Assembly: GCA_036504095.1 (NCBI GenBank) | Contig: DASXVS010000045.1 | Location: forward strand, 159,522 to 223,521 | Source of the DNA: Armatimonadota bacterium | Lineage (GTDB): Bacteria > Armatimonadota > DTGP01 > JAKQQT01 | DNA length: 64,000 nucleotides | Direction: 5' to 3' | In this document: in pieces, positions 53,801 through 61,800 of the stretch | Numbering within the stretch: the first letter of the stretch is position 1 | Layout: the number at the start of each line of letters is the position of its first letter | Notes under the pieces: model-generated | Databases searched by the model: none | Told to the model about the DNA's origin: nothing | The model's input: the letters and a program-made list of their open reading frames with translations, nothing else | Translations under genes and position numbers: made by a program

Positions 53801-54264
53801 ATGTGAACGGTGGGTGGAGGTCTCTCGCGGAGTACACCAACAATTCGCTCAGCCGGATGAGCCTGCTTGGCGTTGAGGAGAGCCCAAAATCCGTTGCGTT
53901 CCAGTTGCTCGACCAGGGTTATTTCAGCGGACCGGTTTTCATCAGCGAGAAGTACACGATCACGCCCGATTCCGTTCTGCTGAGAACCGAGACGCCGGAT
54001 TACGCCGGCCCTCTGAGGTACGTCTGGCCGGTTCTGGCGGACGATGGGAAGTCGAAGTCATCCATAAGCGTCAAGAACGGCGCGGTGAGCGTTACCCTGC
54101 GGGGCGAGACGCAAACATACACACCGGTTGGCGCATCGGCTATCAGCGTGGGTAAGACTCTCTACCCGTTCCGGAACGGCTGGGCGCGCGTGGTGACCGC
54201 CGAGTACCCTCGCGGCGGCGCCATATCACTCCGTATCGCCCCAAAGGCGCGGCGATCGCGTTGA
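50884..54264 (+). CDS. Secreted multidomain enzyme: GH105 unsaturated uronyl hydrolase fused to a large C-terminal region
   Basis: This 1126-aa protein starts at ATG 50884 with a signal peptide (CALAIGCIPLFAAPVPAQ). Residues ~35-390 are a GH105 (alpha/alpha)6 domain. Asp108 is in RFADNLCCGQ, catalytic Asp154 in DWWWCDALYMAPP, and WSRGNGW at 217-223 is the family motif. GH105 removes unsaturated uronic acid from the non-reducing end of oligosaccharides. Residues ~400-515 look like a carbohydrate-binding beta-sandwich. The C-terminal ~570 residues form a second helical toroid (HHEDFFSEQIGHAMPLF, SAHHQWNEAEQACTYE) and a beta-sandwich, suggesting a second lyase-like unit, which I cannot assign to a named family. 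It is divergent from the kdg operon. Confidence 0.88.
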   Translation: MFRRCALAIGCIPLFAAPVPAQNTVTPAGDESLTPPAIRSLMRKVADYEISRTKALPPDGGWVRASLYTGVLAAYRATGEVRYLDAALKWADAEAKWAPWGTDQRFADNLCCGQVFTELYEIRRDPLMLSAYRAAIDNMMASPRQGREDWWWCDALYMAPPGIARLGAITGDRKYFAFLNEMFWDSTDFLFNKGEGLYYRDKNYFSSKTRNGKPVFWSRGNGWVMGGTVRVLQYLPADDPGRPRFVQLHQQMARALARCQGEDGLWRPNLGDADEYPIPETSGTAFDCYAIAWGINNGLLDRENYLPVARRAWRGLVACVGPEGRLGYVQPVGGAPGPVTPGGTQEYAVGAFLLAGSEMARLDAMKFDMGAAGAENGYIPVQTEVWTPARGYGWLDPGDLVLRDRKAPDLLRRDYLFGHKPATFRVNVAPGPYRVTLISGDMDYGDHETQARVNGVQLPILHPRQSHFATLTTAIKVTGDRLDIAFSSPRENWVINAITIEPAAGPEAPRVTDQSFAAKAADPWINVAKTPDAIAPYLKRFRTQLAAKPAFRPTGLGRKDYLKLIAGNVDFFRKHQNKDGAIIDPYRRVEFQYSTPCFALAAATLVVYGGRKDLLEPAAKAMDWATLTLSQGRAATHHEDFFSEQIGHAMPLFRPLVSKARYAKWQAQIAGFDPYKVYRAGIGGNNWNVVALSGEWLFHRLGLRPDTKYIAESLTAQGKSFSSSFGLYLEGPMAYDHFPRLWAADMVSHGYNGVHARDLAEMLRRGAITSLFMQSPTGELPAGGRSAHHQWNEAEQACTYEIYAARALKDGDKQMAGVFKRAAHLALASMKRWMRPSGEMQIVKNWVNPSAQHGYEGYSSHSQYNLLPMAMLSIVYLHSGETEAVKEQPAPADLGGFVLQIDPALHKVFANASGMYVEVDTNADSHYEPTGLLRIHKSGFNPQLGPSQTLSTAQVYLPKGPSVNAAVGVAWKDVNGGWRSLAEYTNNSLSRMSLLGVEESPKSVAFQLLDQGYFSGPVFISEKYTITPDSVLLRTETPDYAGPLRYVWPVLADDGKSKSSISVKNGAVSVTLRGETQTYTPVGASAISVGKTLYPFRNGWARVVTAEYPRGGAISLRIAPKARRSR

Positions 54265-54292
54265 AGACCGTTCGCGGTATCGGGCAAGCGGG

Positions 54293-55543
54293 TTATAGAG
54301 CCGGGTCCGCCGTCTGTGACCCGCGCCTTTCGACCGGGAAGAGGCGCGCCCCCCATCCCGTCTCGACGGCGTAATTCATACATCGGGCGAAGCTGTCGAA
54401 GTTCAGTTGCGGACAAACCAGCCCGTGCGTCTCCAGGACTGGAGCGGTGTTCTCGATCTCGAATGACCTCAGGTCCTGCATATATGGACGATACACGTCA
54501 AGGTAGGAATCGTAGAGAGTTTCCAGCGCGTTTCTTGGCCGCAACTTGAAAGACTCCGTCCCGCACGTCTCAACGCCGTCCAGGCCGAAAAGTCGTATGG
54601 CGTACCCGACGATCTCCTCGATTTTCGTGGCCTGGGGATTGACGACGTGAAAGATGCCGCCGTTGAGGCAGTCCTCCATGGTGGCCATGAAGACATCTAC
54701 ACAGTGATTGATCGGGACGAGGTTGATGCCGCCCTCTGCGCCGGTTTCGACACGGATCGGCATGAAGACCCCGCCGCCCTCCGTCAGGTGGATGCCCAGT
54801 TCGGCGGCCTTCCTCCCGCCGCGCTCGCGAATGTCGGCGAGGTAGACGTCACGGATCATGAGGGCCGCCTTGACCGGAAAATACAGGGCATTGAAGCGCA
54901 GAGTCCTCCCGGTTCGGGAATCGCCGTAGACGATGGAGGGCCGGTAGACATTCAGCCGGATGCCGTGGAGCCCGCAGGCTTCCCGCGCCAGAATCTCACC
55001 GCGGGCCTTCGTCTCTTCGTAAACGTTCGTGAACTCGCCCGATTCCACCCAATCCTCGCGGCACAGCCCGGTTCGCCGTCCTGCGACGTAGGCCGTGCTG
55101 ACGTGGTGGAAATAGCAGCACCCGCTTTTGGCGGCGAAATCGAGAACGTTTTTCAAGCCGCCGACGTTGGCTGCCTCGATCTCGGCCCGCTTGCGCTCCG
55201 CGAATGCGGTGTTCGACGCACAGTGGACGATCTCGTCAATTGCTCCCGGCCCCGCCTGGCCGCCGAGTGCAGCGGCGGCCCAGCCGGGATCGAGGATGTC
55301 ACCCTCTGCGACGTCCAAACGCCCGCGCGACTCGCTGTCGAGTCCAAACCAGTCGACGATCTGCGCGACCCTGTCGCGGGCGGAGAGCCGCCGGGATGAT
55401 CTCGCGAGAATCGTCACACGATATCCCGCCCTGAGCAGAGCGACAGCGATGTGGCTGCCCAGGAAGCCTGTCCCTCCCGTGACCAGGAATCGGCTCGCCT
55501 TCGCCGCCCGCTTTCGTCGGAGAGGGAGGGTTCCGATCCTCAT
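54293..55543 (-). CDS. NAD(P)-dependent acyl-reductase-like SDR (male-sterility/thioester reductase type)
   Basis: This 416-aa extended SDR has FLVTGGTGFLGSHIA (motif at 22-29), EIVHCASNTAF and the catalytic Tyr175/Lys179 in NVYEETKARGE. NVYRPSIVYGDSRTG and INLVPINHCVDVF follow, as in thioester reductases and fatty acyl-CoA reductases (NAD_binding_4). It has no carrier or adenylation domain. ATG 55543 lies 13 bases after the upstream oxidoreductase stop; the alternative start TTG 55582 would overlap it. The clear cotranscription with that gene suggests one pathway, but the substrate is unknown. No ribosome binding site is obvious. Confidence 0.78.
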   Translation of the reverse strand: MRIGTLPLRRKRAAKASRFLVTGGTGFLGSHIAVALLRAGYRVTILARSSRRLSARDRVAQIVDWFGLDSESRGRLDVAEGDILDPGWAAAALGGQAGPGAIDEIVHCASNTAFAERKRAEIEAANVGGLKNVLDFAAKSGCCYFHHVSTAYVAGRRTGLCREDWVESGEFTNVYEETKARGEILAREACGLHGIRLNVYRPSIVYGDSRTGRTLRFNALYFPVKAALMIRDVYLADIRERGGRKAAELGIHLTEGGGVFMPIRVETGAEGGINLVPINHCVDVFMATMEDCLNGGIFHVVNPQATKIEEIVGYAIRLFGLDGVETCGTESFKLRPRNALETLYDSYLDVYRPYMQDLRSFEIENTAPVLETHGLVCPQLNFDSFARCMNYAVETGWGARLFPVERRGSQTADPAL

Positions 55544-55556
55544 ATCTACACTCGAG

Positions 55557-57410
55557 TCACACACGGTAGAGGATATGCTCAAGCCTCGAACAACCCTGGG
55601 AGAAAACAGGCTTCATCGTGTTCACCCCGGGGATCCGGTCTGTCAGTCCGTCAAGCCAGGGATCGGCTTCGGACATGGCAAGCGCGATCTTCTGCCGCTG
55701 CGCCGGGTCCGTGTGATCGAAGTAGTAGTCGTATTCCAGGATTGCCCGCTTGCCGAAATCCAGAGGGGTCAGGAATCCGAAGTCATGGTCGATGTCTTGG
55801 GCGATCGCGATTCTTGCGAAACCATCCAGAACCTCGTGGATCACGTCGAGCCTGTCCGGCGGGAGATAGACGAGGAACGCGAGCCCGTGCTTCCGCCGAG
55901 CCATGCGCGCGCTTACGATACGGTGCATCGTGAGCCATACCGTATCCGTCATCTCGGGACGCGAATAGAGCTCCCGGTAGAATGGGCGAAGCGACTCCGG
56001 GACGGCCTCGGCGATCGTCTCCGGGGACGGCTGGAGGATCGCCTCGATCAGCGGTCGCATTTCGGGGCGGCAAAGGAGTTCAAAGGGACGTTCCTGTCCC
56101 TCGTAATCCCGCACAAGATCGAGCCAGCGTGGTTCCACGAGGCGCGGAAGGCCGAGCATCAGCGTGCGAAGGAGCGAGGAGTCGATGAGCGCCGGGGCCA
56201 TCTTCGCGATGGCATCCCTGCCATATTGATCGGCGATGACGAGGACCATCGCCTCGATGCCGAGCGCTTCCGGCAGGGCGGCCTTGAGCTTCAGCGCAAG
56301 TTCCTCGCCGGGTGACAGGAACGTTGCGATATAGTGTGCGCCGAGGACGGCCACGGCGAGGCCGATTCGACGCTGACCGAGCGTTCGGGCGAAGCGGACG
56401 GCCTCATCGAATCCGGCGAACGGCACCAACAGACCTTCCTCGTCCGCGGTCGCCGGGTGGAGTTTGACGAAGGCTCTTGTGCAGATACCGGGGGAGGGGG
56501 CGCCGCTCTGCTCGAAGGCGAAATGGTTCGTGGCGGCCTTTTCGTTGAGCCGGAACACACTCCCGTCGCGGCCGACGAACTCCATATCGATGAAGTTGTC
56601 CGCGGCCGTGCCGTAAACGTTGGACCACGTCGAGAAAATGCCCGTACAGACGATATTGCCGCAGACTGTGGCGGCGGGTTCGGCGACATTGACGCGAAGG
56701 CCGCGGCGCCATGCCTCCTGTTGAAGATCGAATGCGGTGACGCCCGGCTCAACGGCGGCGCACCAGTTATCGAGGTCCATCTCGATCCGGCGCATCCGGC
56801 CCATATCCAAAACGATTCCGTCCGAGAAGACGAACCCGAACACGCTTCCGCCATTGCCCCTGACGGCGTAGGGGAGGCCAAGCTCTCCGGCCAGGCGGAC
56901 GATCGCGACGACATCCTCCGTGGACCCCGGGAGAACGACGTAACGGGGAATCTTCGGACCGGCGAGTGGAAAAGGGTCGTCGGCATACGTCCAGAGAACG
57001 GCGGGGTCGTTCGAAACCCATTCCTTCCCCACGATCTCCCTGAGTCTCCGGAGCCCATCGTCCTCGGCGGGTTGAACGACGTCCCCGCCGCCATCCACGT
57101 GCTCCTCGACGTATTCCTTCAGCGCCCGCATGACCTCGGTCGGCTGCATTCCCGTCACGAAATGGCATTGGTAGTCGCAAATCCCGCAGAGCGTACAGCT
57201 GTCGGCGCTTTCGACGAGGGCCTCCGATATCGGTATACGCCCTTCGGCGAGGCCCCGGTAAAGGTCCATGCGTCCCTGGGGGTAGAACGTGACGAAGTGC
57301 TTTTCGGAACCTGAGGGGCAAAGGCCGGTCGCCAGATAGTCGATCTTGCACATAGCGTAGTGCCGGCATTGTGCCGCCATGGCCGCGGCCTTTACGTCGA
57401 TCTGTGGCAT
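55557..57410 (-). CDS. Ferredoxin-like/FAD-linked oxidoreductase
   Basis: This 617-aa protein has an N-terminal Cys-rich region: C15, C21, C31 and a ferredoxin-type cluster C72, C75, C78, C82 (SCTLCGICDYQC). A PCMH-type FAD-binding domain (~150-330) follows, with ILGLPYAVRGNGGS-like residues and the flavin-loop sequence TVCGNIVCTGIFSTWSNVYG. The C-terminus resembles GlcD/vanillyl-alcohol-oxidase-type oxidases. Typical D-lactate/glycolate dehydrogenases carry the Fe-S region after the FAD domain, so this order is unusual. The first three cysteines do not match a second standard [4Fe-4S] motif. Start ATG 57410 has AGGGAGG six bases upstream. Paired with an acyl-reductase-like SDR; substrate unknown. 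Confidence 0.85.
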   Translation of the reverse strand: MPQIDVKAAAMAAQCRHYAMCKIDYLATGLCPSGSEKHFVTFYPQGRMDLYRGLAEGRIPISEALVESADSCTLCGICDYQCHFVTGMQPTEVMRALKEYVEEHVDGGGDVVQPAEDDGLRRLREIVGKEWVSNDPAVLWTYADDPFPLAGPKIPRYVVLPGSTEDVVAIVRLAGELGLPYAVRGNGGSVFGFVFSDGIVLDMGRMRRIEMDLDNWCAAVEPGVTAFDLQQEAWRRGLRVNVAEPAATVCGNIVCTGIFSTWSNVYGTAADNFIDMEFVGRDGSVFRLNEKAATNHFAFEQSGAPSPGICTRAFVKLHPATADEEGLLVPFAGFDEAVRFARTLGQRRIGLAVAVLGAHYIATFLSPGEELALKLKAALPEALGIEAMVLVIADQYGRDAIAKMAPALIDSSLLRTLMLGLPRLVEPRWLDLVRDYEGQERPFELLCRPEMRPLIEAILQPSPETIAEAVPESLRPFYRELYSRPEMTDTVWLTMHRIVSARMARRKHGLAFLVYLPPDRLDVIHEVLDGFARIAIAQDIDHDFGFLTPLDFGKRAILEYDYYFDHTDPAQRQKIALAMSEADPWLDGLTDRIPGVNTMKPVFSQGCSRLEHILYRV

Positions 57411-57872
57411 GAGGGACCTCCCTGGGCCTGAGCCCCGAAATGCTGATCGCGATCACGCGCGCGGGGCGACGGGAATCTCCCTGCCGGCCCGTGCGTCTAC
57501 CAGTTGGCCAGCCGCGCTTTCACGCGGCGCGAAAAACCCGATAGGAGTGACGGAGTCGATCGAAGGCGTCCCGGAGGTCTCTCCTCAAGGATTATTGTAT
57601 CCGACTTGTGCTCCGATACAAAGCGCCGGGATGCGCCGTTTCCCTCCGGAGGCACGGGATTCGCGGCCCGGTATTTGGGCTGCGGGGTGCGCATGACAGA
57701 ATCCCCGGCAATTGACACAAACCTGGGCATAGCGATCGGCGAGGGGGCTTGTCTGAACCGCCGGTGGGCATCCCGTTCGAGTCTGTCCGTTGCTCGGTAA
57801 CTGTAAACGAGTCGGGCGCCCTGGAAAGGGCGCCCGAAGGATGCGATGGAGCGGGTTGGAGCCCGACGCGTT
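57411..57872. other. Intergenic region with two hairpins
   Basis: This 462-base gap holds no supported gene. A near-perfect hairpin TCGGGCGCCC/GGGCGCCCGA (57812-57821 and 57828-57837) lies 36 bases after the minus-strand pseudopilin stop and probably ends its transcript, although the T-run is weak. TTGTATC (57595-57601) pairs with GATACAA (57615-57621) in another hairpin. GCCGCG/CGCGGC (6 bp) is also present near 57509-57530. Confidence 0.45.
57812..57837 (-). terminator. Terminator-like hairpin after pseudopilin gene
   Basis: Ten-base-pair stem with a six-base loop, starting 36 bases beyond the stop of the minus-strand gene. The following bases on that strand (CTCGTTTACAG) give a poor U-run, so termination efficiency is uncertain. 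Confidence 0.5.
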
Positions 57873-58679
57873 CTAGGAATCGGGCAGGTTTGCACCCGGA
57901 TATGTCGGGGCGCCGGCGTGAGAACCGTCCGCCGAACCACAGTAGCCCCAGCCCGTTGTGCGCGGCCAGTTGTATGCTGTCCCGTTCGGTGCGGAGCCTG
58001 TAGCGCTGTTCGGGAACAGGTAGCAGAATGGGTTCGTGGTGCTCGGAGACGCCACCATCACGGTGTAGAAGGCCGCGTGGCCATCGGCAAAGAGGAATAC
58101 CTTGCCCTGTCCCATTCCGCTGCCATGCGGGAAGCCCCACTTCGTGGGATCCCTGGGGTACTGGTGCAGTACGCCTGTAGCGCCTTGTCCCGTCTGGTCG
58201 AACCACTCTCCCGTGGCGTCAGAGCCGACGCCGCAGAGTTCTCTTCCCTTCTCGTACAGCATCACCGTTTTCGAAGGGATCTTCATCTTCGAAATGGCAA
58301 GCCCGCTAACGTTTTGGGGCAGCGAGTACGAGCGTACAGGGTTCGCTTCTGTCGCTCGCCGGGCCTCAACGGCCTTGTTCGTGGGGCAGGTGAATGACTT
58401 CTTCGTCTTGACGAGGGGGAAGATCGCCACATCCCACGTGTAGGATTGGAACCCTGCAGGCGGCGTCACGTTTCCGAGCGCCCAGATGGGGAGAGTGTTG
58501 TCAGAATCGTCCATGTACAACAGCATGGCCGTGCCCAGTTGCTTGTTGTTGCTGATGCATGTTGTAACCATGGCCCGTTCGCGTGCCCTGGCGAAGACAG
58601 GGAACAGGATGGCAGCCAGGATGGCGATAATTGCGATGACCACTAGCAGTTCGATTAGCGTAAAAGCTCTTCTTCTCAT
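57873..58679 (-). CDS. DUF1559-type pseudopilin / prepilin-like protein
   Basis: This 268-aa protein starts with a type IV prepilin-like signal: [35 protein letters not shown]. The processing site is Ala5-Phe6 rather than the usual Gly-Phe, with Glu at +5. The C-terminal part carries the [10 protein letters not shown] motif of DUF1559/H-x9-DG proteins, abundant in Planctomycetota and Armatimonadota. It is expected at the membrane or in a pseudopilus and may contribute to surface structures. It lies behind the 1574-aa secreted protein gene on the same strand, 141 bases away. Confidence 0.9.
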   Translation of the reverse strand: MRRRAFTLIELLVVIAIIAILAAILFPVFARARERAMVTTCISNNKQLGTAMLLYMDDSDNTLPIWALGNVTPPAGFQSYTWDVAIFPLVKTKKSFTCPTNKAVEARRATEANPVRSYSLPQNVSGLAISKMKIPSKTVMLYEKGRELCGVGSDATGEWFDQTGQGATGVLHQYPRDPTKWGFPHGSGMGQGKVFLFADGHAAFYTVMVASPSTTNPFCYLFPNSATGSAPNGTAYNWPRTTGWGYCGSADGSHAGAPTYPGANLPDS

Positions 58680-58820
58680 ACGTTTTCCTCCCTCCGACAG
58701 TGAGTGGTCCCTCTGCCTGTTAGAGCGGTAATGAAGGCGTAATGTTCCGTTCCCGGTGGATCACCAGGGGGAGAGGCGCCCCTCCTCCACGCCAGGGTGG
58801 AGGAGGGACGCGGCAGTTAG

Positions 58821-61800
58821 TTACTTCAGGCCCTGCTTCGCAAGAGCGATAGCGTCCTGAATGGTGATGACGCCCGATGGGGCGGCAATATCGTCTACCC
58901 CCATTGTACCAGAAGTTGCGGCTTGCAGGCCCGCGGCGATCTTCAGCGCGTCCGAAGCGGATGGAACCGCCGGAAGCGTCGGCACTGAAGTGCCATCGAG
59001 GTAGATGATGACGCTGCGGATGATATCCGGGTTGTCACCGGTGTTGGAGCGTGGGTTGAGGCGGAAGTCGGCGAAGAGGTTCTGGTTCTTATAGGCGCCG
59101 AAGGCTTCCATCACAGCGGTGCCGGGCGCCATGTAGGTGTTGGCCGAGGCGACCGGGACCAGGTCCCACTCGAACGTCTTCCACGTGTTGGTGGAACCTT
59201 TAGTGACGATCCAGTCTGTGTTGCCCGTTCCGGCGGCGTTCTTGGTCTGGATCGTTCGATACGGGTCTGTTGTGCGCATGGTGCGGTTGGAACCCAAGGT
59301 CGCGGTCGCGCCCGCGGTGCTGACCCACGGGGTGCCGGACATGGAATGTGTCCAGCCTTCCATACGGTTGTAGTTCAGGCCGATGCTGTCATTGGTCTGT
59401 CCGGCCTTCGCGTTGTCGAAGTATTCGATCCGTATGCGGACATGCGGTCCGACCTTCCAGTTCGCGGTGCCGGGCAGTCCGCCGCCGCCCGCGGGGGGCG
59501 AGGCGGGCATCACGAAGGTGTTCAGGTCCATCCCGGGCCCGGTCGCGGGAACACCCGGAACCGTGCCGTCTTCGGACGGCATCTTGCCGATGTCGCCCAT
59601 TCGGCCGCGATACAGCCAACCCGGGTCAACCTGGAAGTAGAAGTAGTCGTTCGCTTGGGAGATGTTGTCGATGCGGTTCTGCCTGCCACCAACGGCGACC
59701 GGCGACGTCATCGAGTCGGTGACGTTAACCAGGTTTCGCGGGCGGTTTGTATCCGAGGAATAGCCGTTGAACACGCCTTCCATCTGCTTCAAACCGTTGC
59801 TGATGTTGGTCGCGCCGAGTACGGCGTAGATGTACGTCTGGCCGGCCCCCACATCCAGCGTGCCGAGGCTGTTGGCGCCGGCGGCGATGGTTGCGGGGAA
59901 CGTCTTCGTGAGGATGCCGGTGGCGACCGGGATAACGGTTACGCTGTATGTGCCCGGGGCCACGCTGGAGATGCTGAACGTTCCGTCGGCGGCCGTATAG
60001 GCCATATGCGCGTCGTCAAAGATCACCTGCGCCATGTTGAGCGGGCCGGAGGAGGAAGCGCCTAGCGGTTGACCGACGACGGTGCCGGTAACGGTGGTGC
60101 TCACCACGTCGCTGCCTTCAAGGGTAGCGGCGAGGATCGAGAAGTCGTTCGTGCCAACGCCGGAGAACATGTACGGCAGGGTGACGCTCTTCAGGACCTT
60201 TGCGGCGTTCACGGGGAGCAATTGCTGCACGAAGGCGGCCGTGGAGTCGGCATTGCGGCTCTCGTCGGAGTTGTTCTCGCGGCGGCTGCGGATGTTGAAG
60301 CCAACATCGGTCAGGTTCGGGGCCGCTGCCGGCGAGAACTCGCGGTAGAACATGCGCTTCGGCGTTTGGGTGCCGGGGTTCGTCCAGTTGCCAACCCAGT
60401 CATGATGGGCGATCTGGACCTGCTCGCTGGTGCCGTCGTCGTACGTGAGTGTGAAGTGCTCGTAATATGCCAGCGTTCCGAAATTGCCGTTGCCCTGGCC
60501 TTCGCCGATGATCGACAGGGCGCTGTAGTGGCCCGGGGCGATCTGCCACGTCTGGCCGTTGCAGCGCTGAACGTTGTTGAAGTAGGTCTCCTTGTTCGGC
60601 ATCTTAAACGGCACGTTGTTGGTGCGCGCGTCCTGGACGATGGTGCCGGAAGCCGGCATCAGGTCGCCGTTGAAGCACGTGTCGCCGCCGGAGCTGCCTT
60701 TGTAGTCACCGGTCATGTCGGCCATGGCGATCATGTCGAAGTTGTAGTTCAGCGGGAGGTAGGTGAATACGGGAGCCTCGGCGGGGAGTGTGATGGTGAC
60801 GTCGTCCGGAGCCGGCATCTTCATGCCCACGGGGACAACATGGCCCGCCAAAACGCCGGGCTTCGTTTGACCGTACAGGAACGCATCGAGATCGACCTTC
60901 TGGCCGGCCGGTACGCCCTTGAAGACGCCGACGCCATTGGCGTCGCATTTCGTGCTGTACGGGCTCATCGCGATCCAGGCGCCGGCCGCGGGGGTGACGC
61001 CATCGCTCATTTTGACCGTGACGCGGATATCGCTGCTCACGGGCTGAGGAGTCGCTGTTTCCCAGGAAACGGCGCTCACGAACGGGTACTTATTGGTCTG
61101 GTTACTGCGGTCGAATCGGATGTCGTGCAGCACCTTGGCCGGGTTGCAGGGAATGACCAGGGCCTTGATGTAGATGTTGGCGGCGCTGGAGGTGGTGCTG
61201 CCCACGCCGTCTTCCCAGGGCGGGGTTCGCCCGCCCGCGGTTGTGTGGCGTCCGTGCATCGTCACGTAGGGCAGTTCGTTCGATGTTCCCGGCTGGTACC
61301 AGTCGGAAATCGCGATCGGTTTGACCTCGGATGTACCGTCCGCGTAATTGAGGGTCGCCCGCATGTTCACGCCGCCTTCCAGGCCGGTTACGGCGAGGTA
61401 GCAGTTCAGAACGTTAGTCTGCGGGGCGAGCAGTTCGTAGTCGCGGATGCTGATGAGGTTGGGCGTGCCGCCTTCGGGGTAGCCGGCGACACCGGGTGCA
61501 ACCGGGGAGTCGATCGTTGGGTCGCCGAAGTCGAAGGCGAGGGCGCCCGGGGCTCCCGCGGAGGCTTCCCAGTTCTTGATGCTGGCGCCGTTGTGGTGAA
61601 CGGTGTCCGGCAGGGGATCGGCAACCGTGTTCGGGCTGTAAAGCCCCTTAGGCATGTATTCGCTGCCGAGGCCGAACGCCGTGAACTGGAAGTCGCCGAA
61701 CTTGGCGGGGTCCGTCGTGGTGGCCGCCGGATCGTCGGTCGAAATCTGGTCCAGCGTCGGGTTGGTCAGCGGGTCGGTAATAACCGGGATGGGGTACGGG

